Assembly: GCA_964504305.1 (NCBI GenBank)
Contig: CAZDEB010000006.1
Location: 62,001 to 126,000 of the forward strand
Reading direction: 5' to 3'
Length of the DNA stretch: 64,000 nt
Source: UBA11606 sp964504305
GTDB taxonomy: Bacteria > Actinomycetota > Acidimicrobiia > Acidimicrobiales > Aldehydirespiratoraceae
Shown: positions 1-8,461 of the stretch, piece after piece
Numbering within the stretch: position 1 is the stretch's first letter
Layout: the number at the start of each line of letters is the position of its first letter
The notes under the pieces: model-generated
Database searches by the model: none
What the model was told of the DNA's origin: nothing
What the model saw: the letters and a program-made list of their open reading frames with translations, nothing else
Translations under genes and position numbers: made by a program

Positions 1-186
1 CGAAACATTGCCTTGGATCTCGGCGTCGAGCGGATGCAAGGGTTCTTGTTCGGGCGTCCCGAAGCGTCTGCGAGCCTCAGCGGTTCGAGCCCGTTCGGCA
101 AACTGAACCCTTCGCCAACTCAATCCTTGGGGTCGAGCAGACGGTCTTCCAAGTCGTCAAAGCCTCGGGCGCTGATCGACGGCTGA
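1..186 (+). CDS. EAL-domain protein, C-terminal end (5' cut by window)
   Basis: The frame opening at base 1 runs 61 codons to TGA at 184-186. Its start contains ALDLGVERMQGFLFGRP, which matches the last strand/helix of EAL domains (the conserved LG...QG...G.P ending of cyclic-di-GMP phosphodiesterases). After that comes a roughly 40-residue Ser/Pro-rich tail with no recognisable motif. The catalytic EAL and metal-binding residues would lie upstream of the window, so activity cannot be judged. Its last 67 bases overlap the 3' end of the convergent gene on the other strand. The assignment rests on one short motif. Confidence 0.7.
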   Translation, partial: RNIALDLGVERMQGFLFGRPEASASLSGSSPFGKLNPSPTQSLGSSRRSSKSSKPRALIDG

Positions 187-701
187 TTAGGGACCACCAC
201 ATCGCATAGGAACTCGACCATGTTGCGGCTCGATTCGAGTCCGGCTGCGGGCCGGGTGACGAGCTGCTGGAATTTCTCCTTGTCGCCTTCGAGAATGATC
301 TTTACGGTGTCGAAGTTGAACGGCTCGGCGGTGTCGAGATAGCTCTGGTAGTACGTAACCACCGCCTCGATCTCGATGACCGACTCGGCTACGGCGACTT
401 CGGCCAGGTCGCTCCAGTAGGACAGGGCGAGCCGGGCGAGTGGCCCCGGGTTTGACCCGGCCGGAATCAGCGAAGCCTCGGCCACGAAGGTGGCGGTGCG
501 TTCGCACGTGGCCGCTACCGCGATCGCCGGGTCGGTCGTGGTGGTGACCGGCGTCGTGGTGGTGGTCGTGGTTGTTGTTGAGGTTGCCGCCGCGTCCGCC
601 GTCGAGTCGACGGGCCGGGCCTCGATTTTGTGCCACGAGACGGCGATGGCCGCGGCCACCAACGCAAAGGCCATAAAACCGCGCAGCGCTCCCCAGCTCA
701 T
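120..701 (-). CDS. Hypothetical membrane-anchored or secreted protein with Thr-rich linker
   Basis: This gene encodes 193 residues. Residues 6-22 form one hydrophobic segment (signal anchor). A low-complexity stretch of mostly Thr follows at about residues 40-57, then a globular region with two Cys (about 66 and 166). The poly-Thr linker resembles the disordered spacers of actinobacterial exported proteins. The start ATG at 699-701 overlaps the stop of the next gene in an ATGA arrangement, so the two are probably cotranscribed with the CoA-transferase further upstream. I do not recognise the family. The export prediction comes from sequence features only. Confidence 0.6.
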   Translation of the reverse strand: MSWGALRGFMAFALVAAAIAVSWHKIEARPVDSTADAAATSTTTTTTTTTPVTTTTDPAIAVAATCERTATFVAEASLIPAGSNPGPLARLALSYWSDLAEVAVAESVIEIEAVVTYYQSYLDTAEPFNFDTVKIILEGDKEKFQQLVTRPAAGLESSRNMVEFLCDVVVPNQPSISARGFDDLEDRLLDPKD

Positions 702-940
702 TTGCGTCGGGACCGCTCGAATTTGGCGACCGAGAACGTACCCGCAGCCTTGTCGCGCGACGGGTCGACGGTTGACAGTTCGTAGCCTTCGTCATGCAAG
801 AGTTGGGCGACCCGGCGGAGCCGTCGCCGGGCTACGCCGGCTCGACGGGCCGGTACCGCGACGTAGAGCGGGTCGTGGCGGTCGTGGATCTCGGGTTCGA
901 CCGCGTCCATCAATTTGCGTTCCCAGCGAGGCGATCTCAT
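698..940 (-). CDS. Hypothetical small basic protein
   Basis: I chose the ATG at 938-940, giving 80 residues, because the upstream in-frame start at 1003 would lie inside the CoA-transferase gene. The product is Arg-rich (an RRAGVARRRLRR patch in the middle) with no signal peptide or membrane segment. It sits between a CoA-transferase (stop at 945) and a 193-residue exported protein, overlapping the latter by 4 bp. The tight packing supports a real gene in an operon. The function is unknown; the basic patch could bind nucleic acid, but nothing else supports that. Confidence 0.5.
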   Translation of the reverse strand: MRSPRWERKLMDAVEPEIHDRHDPLYVAVPARRAGVARRRLRRVAQLLHDEGYELSTVDPSRDKAAGTFSVAKFERSRRK

Positions 941-944
941 TGAC

Positions 945-2159
945 TCATTGTGCCGCGGGTTCGGCCACAGTTCCGTTCGCCACCAGTCGATCGATATCGG
1001 CACCCAAGCCGAGGTCGGCGAGGATTTCTCGGGTGTGCTCTCCGAGATCTGGTGCGTTGGCCCGCGGCGACCACGGCGTGCCGTTGAAATCGGCGGGCGT
1101 GGCGATCATGTTGATGGATGTATCGCCGTCGGGAACTTCGACCAGCGCCCCCGAAGCGTAGAACTGTGGGTCGGCGAGCAGGTCCTCTGGAGTTTGGACT
1201 GGCGCCCAGAAGAATTCTTCTTCGGTAGCGAATATCTCGGCCCACTCGTCAAGGGTTTTGGCCGCAAATATCGTGTCCAGCTCGGCAATGAGTTCGACCG
1301 CGTTGGCCGCTCGCTCCCGAGGTCCGAGGTAACGCGGATCGTCTAGCCACTCGGGGTGTCCGGCTACTCGAGCGAGCGGTGGCCAGTGCCGAACTCCCTC
1401 GAGTCCAACAATCCAGAACCGTCGATCGTCGGCAGTTTTGTAGTTGTTCATGGCCGGATTGCCCATGGTCGTTCGGTTCCCGACCTGCAGCGTGAGCCCC
1501 CAGCCGAGTAGCACCGAGAGATCGAAGCTGATTGTGTACACCCCCTGGCGAAACAGCGAGGTGGTGACCACTTGGCCTTTGCCGGTTCGTTCTCGGTTGT
1601 AGAGCGCGGCACAAACCATCGCCGCGCCGGTCAGCCCGGCAGAGTGGTCCCCCATGCCGCCGCGCTGAAACGGAGGTGCTTCGCCCGGCGCGGTTAGCAG
1701 GTGGGCAATTCCGGTGCGTGCCCAGAAAGCGGCGATATCAAACGCGGCGCGGTCGGCGTCGTCGCCATCGGTTCCGTAACCGGTGATTGCCGCGTAGATG
1801 AGCTCGGGATGGCGAGCCGTGACGCTTTCGGGGTCGAGGCCGAGTCGTTCGAGTCCGGCGAGGCGAACGTTGGTGACCAACACGTCGGCGTCGGCAATGA
1901 GCGATTCTGCGATGCCTTGGCCGTCGGAGGTTGTCAGGTCGAGAGCGATGCTTCGTTTGGAACGATTGTCCATCTCGAAGATGGGGTTATTGGGCATGTC
2001 AGTGCCCAACATGGATCGAAACGTGCGCGACGGATCCCCAGCCAACGGTTCGATCTTGATGACCTCGGCACCCCAGTCGGCCAAGATCCCGCTGGCGGCC
2101 GGGCCCGCAACCCACACCCCGATCTCTACTACTTTGACCCCGTTGAGTGGTCCTGGCAT
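945..2159 (-). CDS. CaiB/BaiF family (class III) CoA-transferase
   Basis: The protein has 404 residues from the ATG at 2157-2159, preceded by a clear AGGAG at about -8. The N-terminus (LNGVKVVEIGVWVAGPAAS) and the following LADWGAEVIKIEP are hallmarks of the family. FEMDNRSKRSIALDL is the conserved segment before the catalytic-Asp region, and the GDHSAGLTGA stretch is also typical. Class III enzymes move CoA between carboxylic acids through an aspartyl intermediate. The substrate cannot be read from sequence. Divergent from the amidohydrolase across an 85-bp gap, it belongs to a region rich in acyl-CoA metabolism. A longer upstream frame exists but overlaps the divergent gene and lacks the family start. 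Confidence 0.9.
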   Translation of the reverse strand: MPGPLNGVKVVEIGVWVAGPAASGILADWGAEVIKIEPLAGDPSRTFRSMLGTDMPNNPIFEMDNRSKRSIALDLTTSDGQGIAESLIADADVLVTNVRLAGLERLGLDPESVTARHPELIYAAITGYGTDGDDADRAAFDIAAFWARTGIAHLLTAPGEAPPFQRGGMGDHSAGLTGAAMVCAALYNRERTGKGQVVTTSLFRQGVYTISFDLSVLLGWGLTLQVGNRTTMGNPAMNNYKTADDRRFWIVGLEGVRHWPPLARVAGHPEWLDDPRYLGPRERAANAVELIAELDTIFAAKTLDEWAEIFATEEEFFWAPVQTPEDLLADPQFYASGALVEVPDGDTSINMIATPADFNGTPWSPRANAPDLGEHTREILADLGLGADIDRLVANGTVAEPAAQ

Positions 2160-2244
2160 TTGCTCTCCTGACGGTCGTGACCTTAAACGGTCAGCGTTCG
2201 CCGATCGAGGTAGGCGCGACCTAATCTGGAAACTGGAGGATGCC

Positions 2245-3981
2245 ATGTATGACCTTTTGATAACCGGCGGGACCGTTGTTGATGGCACCGGTGCCGAGCG
2301 CCGAGTCGCCGACATCGCCATATCTGGTGGAGTCATTGTCGAAGTTGGCGCAGACATCGTTGGCGAAGCGGTGTCGATCATCGATGCCACGGGACTTCTG
2401 GTGACTCCCGGCTTTGTCGACATCCATACCCACTACGACGGTCAGGTCACGTGGGATGAGGTTCTCGAACCAAGTTCGTTGCATGGCGTCACAACCTTGG
2501 TGATGGGCAACTGCGGGGTGGGGTTCGCTCCCGTTCGGCCCGGAGACGAAGACTGGCTCGTGCAGTTGATGGAAGGGGTCGAGGACGTACCGGGTGCCGC
2601 GCTCAGCGAGGGTATCGACTGGGATTGGGAGACCTTTCCCCAATATCTTGATGCCCTCGAGAAACGATCGTGGTCGGTTGATATCGGCGCCCAGATCGCC
2701 CATGGTCCGGTTCGGGCCTACGCGATGGGGGAGCGGGGGGCCAAGAACGAACCGGCTACGGCTGACGAGATCGAAAAAATGGCCGAAATAGTGCGCGACG
2801 GCGTTGCCGCCGGTGCGCTTGGCGTGTCTACGTCGCGGACGGTTGCTCATCGAGCCATGGATGGCGAACCGGTCCCGGGCACGTTCGCGGCCGAAGATGA
2901 GCTCTTCGCTCTCGGTCGAGCGCTTCGCGATGGTGGGGGCGGGGTGTTCGAGTTGGCTCCGGCCGGTACCGAAGGCCTCGACATCGTCGCTCCAATGATC
3001 GAGATCGAGTGGATGGCGCGGCTCAGCGCCGAAATCGACCAGCCGGTGACCTTCGCGATGTTGCAGGTTGGCGCCGCCCCGGACCTATGGCGCGAACAGA
3101 TGGAAGCTTCGATCGCGGCGATCGACAAGGGCGCGCAACTTCACCCTCAAGTAGCGGGTCGTCCGTTTGGAGTGTTGGTTGGCTGGGACACCGGACACCC
3201 GTTCTTGCTGCGGCCGACCTACCAGCTGATCGCCCACCTGCCGATTGCCGAGAGGATCATCGAACTTCGCAAGCCCGAGATCCGGGCCGCAATACTCTCC
3301 GAGTCAGACGAACCGGGCAACGGCACGCTAATCGAGGGCATATCTCGTCTGGCCGGATCGGTGCTCGACAGTGTGTACGTTCTGGGCGATCCTCCCGATT
3401 ACGAGCCAACCGCTGATCGATCGATCGCGGCAATGGCCGTGGCCAACGGAGTCGAAGCTCAAGACGCGGCCTACGACGCCTTTTGTGCAGAGGACGGGCG
3501 AGCGCTGCTGATGTTGCCGCTCTACAACTATGTGGACGGCAATCACGACGCGATCCGCGAGCAGTTGACCCACCCTCAAGCGGTTTCGGGCTTGTCCGAT
3601 GGGGGTGCTCACTGCGGGCTGATCTGCGACGCGTCGTTGCCGACAACGATGTTGAGCCACTGGACTCGTGATCGTTCTCGGGGCGATACCTTGCCGCTCG
3701 AATGGGTTGTGAAGAAGCAGTCTCACGACACCGCGGCGCTGTTCGGTCTAGGCGACCGCGGAACGATCGAAGTTGGCCAACGGGGCGACATCAACGTGAT
3801 CGACTACGAGAACCTCAACCTCACAACGCCGGAGTTGGTGCACGATTTGCCGGCCGGGGGACGGCGTCTCGTGCAGCGTTCGGTTGGTTACGTCGCGACG
3901 ATTGTGGCCGGTGAGATCACCCGACGTAACGGCATCGACACTGGCGCCCGCCCGGGGCGTCTGGTTCGTGGTCGGCGTTGA
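2245..3981 (+). CDS. Amidohydrolase family 3 / N-acyl-D-amino-acid deacylase-like metal hydrolase
   Basis: This gene encodes 578 residues from ATG 2245, which has GGAGGA 5 bases upstream. The N-terminus MYDLLITGGTVVDGTG followed by GFVDIHTHYD (metal-binding HxH at residues 61 and 63) is diagnostic of the amidohydrolase superfamily. GNCGVGFAPVRP and a late SDGGAHCG (metal-ligand Asp region) place it near D-aminoacylase-like proteins, which hydrolyse N-acyl or cyclic amide bonds in the cytosol. Many such actinobacterial proteins have no known substrate. The stop codon falls inside the first unit of a 17-bp tandem repeat that leads into the YbaK-type gene, implying coupled expression. Confidence 0.88.
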   Translation: MYDLLITGGTVVDGTGAERRVADIAISGGVIVEVGADIVGEAVSIIDATGLLVTPGFVDIHTHYDGQVTWDEVLEPSSLHGVTTLVMGNCGVGFAPVRPGDEDWLVQLMEGVEDVPGAALSEGIDWDWETFPQYLDALEKRSWSVDIGAQIAHGPVRAYAMGERGAKNEPATADEIEKMAEIVRDGVAAGALGVSTSRTVAHRAMDGEPVPGTFAAEDELFALGRALRDGGGGVFELAPAGTEGLDIVAPMIEIEWMARLSAEIDQPVTFAMLQVGAAPDLWREQMEASIAAIDKGAQLHPQVAGRPFGVLVGWDTGHPFLLRPTYQLIAHLPIAERIIELRKPEIRAAILSESDEPGNGTLIEGISRLAGSVLDSVYVLGDPPDYEPTADRSIAAMAVANGVEAQDAAYDAFCAEDGRALLMLPLYNYVDGNHDAIREQLTHPQAVSGLSDGGAHCGLICDASLPTTMLSHWTRDRSRGDTLPLEWVVKKQSHDTAALFGLGDRGTIEVGQRGDINVIDYENLNLTTPELVHDLPAGGRRLVQRSVGYVATIVAGEITRRNGIDTGARPGRLVRGRR

Positions 3982-4038
3982 CCAAACAGGGCTTATGAGC
4001 AAGCAGGGCTTATGACCAAACAGGGTTTATGACGAAAC
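3978..4038 (+). repeat. 17-bp tandem repeat spanning a duplicated translation start
   Basis: Three full copies and a fourth degenerate copy start at 3978, 3995, 4012 and 4029, with consensus ATGACCAAACAGGGCTT (17 bases). Because 17 is not a multiple of three, each ATG is in a different frame. The ATGs at 3995 and 4012 open six-codon ORFs (MSKQGL and MTKQGL), each ending in a TGA that overlaps the next ATG as ATGA. The last ATG (4029) starts the real downstream gene, whose N-terminus is MTKQ. Each unit carries AGGG about 5 bases before the following ATG, so the repeat duplicates a start region with its own ribosome-binding site. Confidence 0.85.
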
Positions 4039-4502
4039 AAGATGGGGCGACACGATTTGCGGAGGCCGCTCGACGCTTGGGGGTCGTTGTCGAATCGGTG
4101 ACCTACCCCGAAGGCACCCGCACGGCGGTTGAGGCGGCCGCGGCAATCGGATGCGAGCTGTCACAGATCGTAAAGTCGCTTTTGCTGATGGGTCCGGACG
4201 GACCGGTGCTGGCATTGACAGCGGGTCACAACCGCGTCGATCTTGGTCGGCTGGCACAGATTGTGGGTGGAGAAGTCCGGATGGCCAACGCCGACGAGGC
4301 GCGCCAAGCCACCGGCTATGCCATCGGTGGAACCCCGCCGTTTGGCCACCCGGCTCCGATACTTACGTTCATCGACCCCGCGGTGATGGGTCACATAACG
4401 GTCTTCGGCGCGGCCGGGACCCCCAATCGTTGTTTTCCGATTCTGTCCGAACACTTGTGTGCCATCACCGAAGCAACCCCGGCGGACTTTGTGAAAACCT
4501 GA
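4029..4502 (+). CDS. YbaK/ProX-type aminoacyl-tRNA deacylase
   Basis: The protein has 157 residues and a complete YbaK/EbsC fold: LGVVVESVTYPEGTRTAVEAA, the core QIVKSLLL with the conserved Lys, GHNRVDLGRL, and the GYAIGGTPPFGH glycine-rich loop. Stand-alone members hydrolyse mischarged tRNA such as Cys-tRNA(Pro) or Ala-tRNA(Pro) in trans. The exact specificity is not readable here. The start lies in the fourth unit of the 17-bp tandem repeat and overlaps a preceding six-codon ORF by ATGA, so initiation may be coupled. The next gene starts 56 bases downstream. Confidence 0.9.
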   Translation: MTKQDGATRFAEAARRLGVVVESVTYPEGTRTAVEAAAAIGCELSQIVKSLLLMGPDGPVLALTAGHNRVDLGRLAQIVGGEVRMANADEARQATGYAIGGTPPFGHPAPILTFIDPAVMGHITVFGAAGTPNRCFPILSEHLCAITEATPADFVKT

Positions 4503-4558
4503 CGTTTTGGTTCGTTTGGCTCAGGTCACGACCCCTCGTAGTCGTTTACCGTGCAGCC

Positions 4559-5608
4559 ATGAGCAGCTTCCATCTGGACGCTGGCGCTCGCTTGGTCCTG
4601 GATGTGGCGTTTGGGACGGCTGGCGCCATGGGCGACGAACATTGCGGAACCGAGTACATCCTGTTTGGGATCGTGGCGACCGCGGCCGACGAAATGGCCG
4701 AACTGAACGAGCTTTTTGCACTCAACACGATGCGAGTCGAACGGGCAGTAAAGAGTCTTCGTGCTCATCGATGCACCGGGCTTGACGGCGACGAAGACCC
4801 TCCTCTCAGTACCCGTGCCGAGATAGCGCTCTACAAGCAGCCATTGTCTGGGGCCGCGCTTCGGGGACCGTTCGATTTGTTGGTGGCGATCCTTGCCGAT
4901 CCGCGTTCGGGCGCCGCGACGGTGCTGAGGAACCTAGGGGTCCGTACGGGCGAGATCCGCCGATTGGCCGAATTGGGCGCGGCCAAGCTCAACCAATCCG
5001 AGGTCGAAGGCCTGATCGCCGCGCTCGACCGTCGCGACGATGCCCATCGACCGTGGTGGGGTCCGTCTGCTGACGCTCCGGTGGTACGCGTGTCGCTTCC
5101 GGCGTCAAAGGCGACGCTGCTCGGACGCAGCGAAACCGCGGTCGCGACTCTTGACGGGCTTGTTGCCGGTCCTGACGGATTCGGGATCACCGTGACGTTG
5201 ACGTCTTGTGATCGGTGGATGTTGCCGCCGCGCTGGGAACCCGAAGAGACGTTGATCCCGGGTTTTGGAGCTATTCACCGTGCGGCCCCCGACGTCGTAA
5301 CTATCGACTTGCGTTTCGGTGACGAACGGGTGGTCTCCAATCGCTCGCCGTCGTCTCGATGGCGCGCCGACGAACCGCACGAAGGGGCTCTCGTACGCCT
5401 GGGTGCCCGTTCTGTTGTTGATGAGCGAAACGACCGGCGGGTTGCGGCCCGCCGAGCCGAAACGACGGACTGGTGGGTATGGCCGCTGCCCAGCGATGGA
5501 CCGCTGCAGTTGGTCTTCGAGTGGCCGGCCGAAGCCTTGAGCGGCGTCATAGATCTCGATGCCGAAGAAATCAACACCCACGCGGCGCGCCTTCGCTCAC
5601 ATCGGTGA
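4559..5608 (+). CDS. Clp N-terminal repeat protein without an ATPase domain
   Basis: This gene encodes 349 residues from ATG 4559. The first ~130 residues resemble the double Clp-N repeat of ClpC/ClpA: GDEHCGTEYILFGIVA corresponds to the GTEHLLLGLL motif, and FDLLVAILADPRSGA corresponds to the second copy. There is no Walker A or B motif, so this is not a chaperone ATPase. The C-terminal ~200 residues (beta-rich, with repeated VTLTSCDRW, VTIDLRFGDE) are unknown to me. Stand-alone Clp-N proteins can act as adaptors or as sensors of arginine-phosphorylated or damaged proteins, but for this protein that is inference. A longer frame upstream overlaps the YbaK-type gene and was rejected. Confidence 0.72.
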   Translation: MSSFHLDAGARLVLDVAFGTAGAMGDEHCGTEYILFGIVATAADEMAELNELFALNTMRVERAVKSLRAHRCTGLDGDEDPPLSTRAEIALYKQPLSGAALRGPFDLLVAILADPRSGAATVLRNLGVRTGEIRRLAELGAAKLNQSEVEGLIAALDRRDDAHRPWWGPSADAPVVRVSLPASKATLLGRSETAVATLDGLVAGPDGFGITVTLTSCDRWMLPPRWEPEETLIPGFGAIHRAAPDVVTIDLRFGDERVVSNRSPSSRWRADEPHEGALVRLGARSVVDERNDRRVAARRAETTDWWVWPLPSDGPLQLVFEWPAEALSGVIDLDAEEINTHAARLRSHR

Positions 5609-5663
5609 GCCGGCGATGCACCATCTAGCCTGACGCTGCTAACTCAGTTCGGGCCTAGAAAGC

Positions 5664-6572
5664 GTGGATCAGATGGATTGTGATGGTCGGGTAGTTGTTG
5701 TGACGGGTGCGGCCCGCGGACTCGGACGCGCTCATGCAATGGCGTTTGCCGATGCAGGGGCGCGGGTTGTTGTGAACGATCTTGGAGTTGATCGTGACGG
5801 TTCGGGCGGGACCAGTGACGCCGCCCAAGAGGTAGTGGCTGAGATTGTTGCCAATGGTGGTTCGGCGGTGGCCAACGCGGCCGATGTTGCCGACTGGGCC
5901 CAAGCCGAAGCAATGATTGGGCAAGCTGTCGACACCTTCGGACGCCTCGACACTTTGGTTCTCAACGCGGGGTTCCTACGCGACCGCATGTTGGCTGGCA
6001 TGTCGGAATCCGAATGGGACACCGTCACCCGAGTTCATCTCAAGGGACATTTTGCGCCGGCTCGACACGCAATTGCGCACTGGCGCGACCGGGCCAAGGC
6101 GGGCGAGGAACCAAACGCCCGGGTTGTCAACACATCGTCGGGGGCCGGACTGAACGGCTCCATCGGGCAAGGCAATTACGCAGCGGCCAAAGCGGGGATC
6201 GCACTCTTGACGGTTCAGGAGGCAGCCGAGTGGGGCCGTTACGGCGTTCGAGTGAACGCGGTTGCCCCTGATGCCCGCACTCGCATGACCGCCGGCGTGT
6301 TCTACGACGAAGAAGCTCCCGATGGATGGGATCCCAAAGATCCCGCCAACGTCTCGCCGCTGGTGGTTTGGCTGGGCAGCGGCTCGTGTGACATAACCGG
6401 TCGTGTCTTCGAAAACACCGGAGGCCAGCTCAATGTTTGTGACGGCTGGCAGCCTGGTCCTGTGGAGTCGGTTGGCGATCGCGCCATGTCGGTGAGCGAG
6501 GCCGGTGAGCTCGCTCATCGTTCGATCGCTGGCGCTCCGTTGCCCGCTCCCGTTCACGGCGCGTCGGCCTGA
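5664..6572 (+). CDS. SDR family oxidoreductase (3-hydroxyacyl-CoA dehydrogenase-like)
   Basis: The protein has about 302 residues. GRVVVVTGAARGLGRAHA is the Rossmann TGxxxGxG dinucleotide site, LVLNAGF the NAG motif, VNTSSGAG the catalytic Ser region and NYAAAKAGI the catalytic YxxxK. Length and the VVVNDLGVDRDGSGG segment resemble the dehydrogenase unit of multifunctional beta-oxidation enzymes (MFE-2 type). The start is GTG 5664, or possibly ATG 5673; neither has a strong ribosome-binding site. The acyl-CoA dehydrogenase follows 21 bases downstream, so both probably serve fatty-acyl or steroid side-chain oxidation. Confidence 0.88.
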   Translation: MDQMDCDGRVVVVTGAARGLGRAHAMAFADAGARVVVNDLGVDRDGSGGTSDAAQEVVAEIVANGGSAVANAADVADWAQAEAMIGQAVDTFGRLDTLVLNAGFLRDRMLAGMSESEWDTVTRVHLKGHFAPARHAIAHWRDRAKAGEEPNARVVNTSSGAGLNGSIGQGNYAAAKAGIALLTVQEAAEWGRYGVRVNAVAPDARTRMTAGVFYDEEAPDGWDPKDPANVSPLVVWLGSGSCDITGRVFENTGGQLNVCDGWQPGPVESVGDRAMSVSEAGELAHRSIAGAPLPAPVHGASA

Positions 6573-6593
6573 CCGGTCGCCTTTGGAGCTGAT

Positions 6594-7829
6594 GTGGACT
6601 TCGACGACACCGCGGCCGAAGCACGCTGGCGGCTGAAGTGCCGGGCGTTTCTTGACCGCCATGGCGAGCGGCGTGCCAGTGATCCCGACCTTGCCCTGAG
6701 TCACTGGGCTCGTTTGGCGAGTGCCGCCGAGGTCGAGGATCAACGGCGCCAAGCGGCTCGCTGGCAGAACCTGAAGTTCGAGCAAGGATGGGCGGGCATT
6801 GCTTGGCCGTCGGAGTACGGCGGCCGAGGGCTTACGAGCCACGAGAACGCGATCTTTGCCGAGGAAGAGTCGTGCTACGACTTCGCCATCGGTGGTTACA
6901 CCCAATCGATCGGCATGGCTGGCCCCACCATCATCGAGCACGGCACCGACTCACAGAAGCGACGCTATTTGGAGCCGATGCTGCGAGGGGCCGAGACATG
7001 GTGCCAGCTCTTTTCGGAGCCTGGTGCTGGTTCAGATCTGGCCGGGTTGAGAACAACCGCAGTCCTTGATGGTGATGAGTTCATTGTCAACGGCCAAAAA
7101 GTATGGACATCGAATGCGGTCGAGGCCGCTCACGCCATGCTTCTGGTCAGATCCGATCCCGATGCTCAGAAACATCGAGGAATCAGCTACTTGTTGCTCG
7201 ATATGGCCAGTCCGGGTATCGAGATCCGACCTCTTCGTCAGATCAACGGTAGAGAAGAGTTCAACGAGGTGTTCCTTGATGATGTTCGGGTCCCGCGAGA
7301 GTCGTTGATTGGCGAATTGAATCGTGGGTGGGGTCCATCACTCACGACCTTGGCTCACGAACGTCAGCTGATCGGTTCGATGAAGGGCGTTACTTGCGAT
7401 GACGTCGTCGCGCTCGCCAAACGACTGGGCCGCAGCAACGAACCGATTCTGCGTCAACGGATCGCACGCCTGTTTTCGATCGAGGCCACAATTCGATTCT
7501 TGACCTACCGCGTTCGCACCGCGTCCAGCAAAGGGGCCTCGCCCGGTCCGGAAAGCTCAGTGCTCAAGCTGGCGGTTTCCCGCCGTCTCGAACTCCAAGG
7601 GTCGCTGGTAATGGATCTGATGGGTGCGGCGGCAACGTTGTACGACGACGATGCTCCGGATAACGGGTTCTGGCACAACTACGCGTTCTTGGGTCAGTGG
7701 GCCGCTCGAATCGGTGGCGGAACCGACCAGATCCAGCGCAACATCGTAGGCGAAAATGTTCTGGGGTTGGCCCAAGAACCGCGGCTCGACAAGGGGATTG
7801 CGTTTCGCCAGATTGGGTCGGCGGTTTAG
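6594..7829 (+). CDS. Acyl-CoA dehydrogenase
   Basis: The protein has 411 residues, starting at GTG 6594 with GGAG 6 bases upstream. GWAGIAWPSEYGGRG, the FAD-contact block CQLFSEPGAGSDLAGL, and FIVNGQKVWTSNA are classic acyl-CoA dehydrogenase signatures. The C-terminal GGGTDQIQRNIVGENVLGL is the cofactor and oligomer motif. The enzyme introduces an alpha,beta double bond into acyl-CoA and passes electrons to ETF. It resembles the FadE subgroup used in actinobacterial cholesterol and branched-acid catabolism, but chain specificity is not determinable here. It is probably cotranscribed with the preceding SDR. Confidence 0.92.
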   Translation: MDFDDTAAEARWRLKCRAFLDRHGERRASDPDLALSHWARLASAAEVEDQRRQAARWQNLKFEQGWAGIAWPSEYGGRGLTSHENAIFAEEESCYDFAIGGYTQSIGMAGPTIIEHGTDSQKRRYLEPMLRGAETWCQLFSEPGAGSDLAGLRTTAVLDGDEFIVNGQKVWTSNAVEAAHAMLLVRSDPDAQKHRGISYLLLDMASPGIEIRPLRQINGREEFNEVFLDDVRVPRESLIGELNRGWGPSLTTLAHERQLIGSMKGVTCDDVVALAKRLGRSNEPILRQRIARLFSIEATIRFLTYRVRTASSKGASPGPESSVLKLAVSRRLELQGSLVMDLMGAAATLYDDDAPDNGFWHNYAFLGQWAARIGGGTDQIQRNIVGENVLGLAQEPRLDKGIAFRQIGSAV

Positions 7830-7922
7830 TCGTTTTGATGTAACGACCCAAGGTGTGGGAAGGTCAGAGCGGTATAACCTCCCTCCAGGGGTATTGGTGA
7901 TGTCCGCCACACGTGGCGGGCA

Positions 7923-8363
7923 TCACTGCGTTTCGGGCGTGTAGGCGCGGCGAACCGCCGCGACTGTTGCGTCGGCGTCCGCACCGAGCTGAGTGGCCTC
8001 GAACACGTAACGTCGAGCGGCGGCCGCGAGGCGTTCGCGGCGCTCTCGAAGCGGCTCGGAGTGAGGTGGTTCGGCCACCACGAACGTTCCGCCGCGACCT
8101 CGTGTCTCTACGATGCCGTCGTGTTCGAGTTCGCGGTAGGTGCGGGCCACGGTGCCCGGCGCGAGCCCGAGTTGGCCGGCGAGGTCGCGGACCGTCGGCA
8201 ACCGGTCTCCAGCGTCGATTCTTCCGACCGCGACCATTACCGAAATTTGGGCTCGAAGTTGCTCGAACCGTGGCACCGATGTTGTGCGATCGAGTCGCAG
8301 TACCAGCCGCCGCTCGCGACCCGTTTGATCCACGTAGACAACGACAGGTGACTGACTGTTCAT
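7923..8363 (-). CDS. GntR family (YtrA-like) transcriptional regulator
   Basis: This gene encodes 146 residues from ATG 8361-8363. A winged helix-turn-helix spans about residues 30-100 (PRFEQLRAQI, RLPTVRDLAGQLGLAPGTV, YRELEHDGIVETRGRGG). Only a short C-terminal helix follows, with no FCD or UTRA effector domain, as in the short YtrA subgroup. An upstream TTG (8384) in frame would lie inside the palindrome at 8371-8384, so I prefer the ATG. The gene diverges from the PII gene across a 167-bp AT-rich gap with two palindromes, suggesting autoregulation and possible control of the PII gene. Confidence 0.88.
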   Translation of the reverse strand: MNSQSPVVVYVDQTGRERRLVLRLDRTTSVPRFEQLRAQISVMVAVGRIDAGDRLPTVRDLAGQLGLAPGTVARTYRELEHDGIVETRGRGGTFVVAEPPHSEPLRERRERLAAAARRYVFEATQLGADADATVAAVRRAYTPETQ

Positions 8364-8370
8364 CTGAATA

Positions 8371-8384
8371 TTGTATTGATACAA
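8371..8384. promoter_or_regulatory. Palindrome TTGTAT-N2-ATACAA, candidate GntR operator
   Basis: The site reads TTGTATTGATACAA, perfect 6-bp arms around a 2-bp spacer, 8 bases upstream of the GntR start codon. A position over the start region suits autorepression. GntR regulators typically bind such AT-rich inverted repeats; assignment to this regulator is inference. Confidence 0.55.
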
Positions 8385-8402
8385 TCTACAACTTCAAGAA
8401 CC

Positions 8403-8416
8403 AATCTACGTAGATT
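8403..8416. promoter_or_regulatory. Perfect 14-bp palindrome AATCTACGTAGATT between gntR and glnK
   Basis: AATCTACGTAGATT is identical to its reverse complement. It lies in the AT-rich divergent gap, 32 bp centre-to-centre (about three helical turns) from the palindrome at 8371-8384, and about 46 bases upstream of a TTGACA box. It could bind a second dimer of the GntR protein or another nitrogen regulator. The two palindromes differ in sequence. Confidence 0.45.
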
Positions 8417-8461
8417 CAGAGTGATTTATCTAGATGTCAGCTCGTTTTGCTTCAAACTATG

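Noticed and set aside
4151..4558. Longer N-terminus for the Clp-N protein
   Set aside because: It is an out-of-frame overlap with the YbaK-type gene; ATG 4559 begins the domain naturally.
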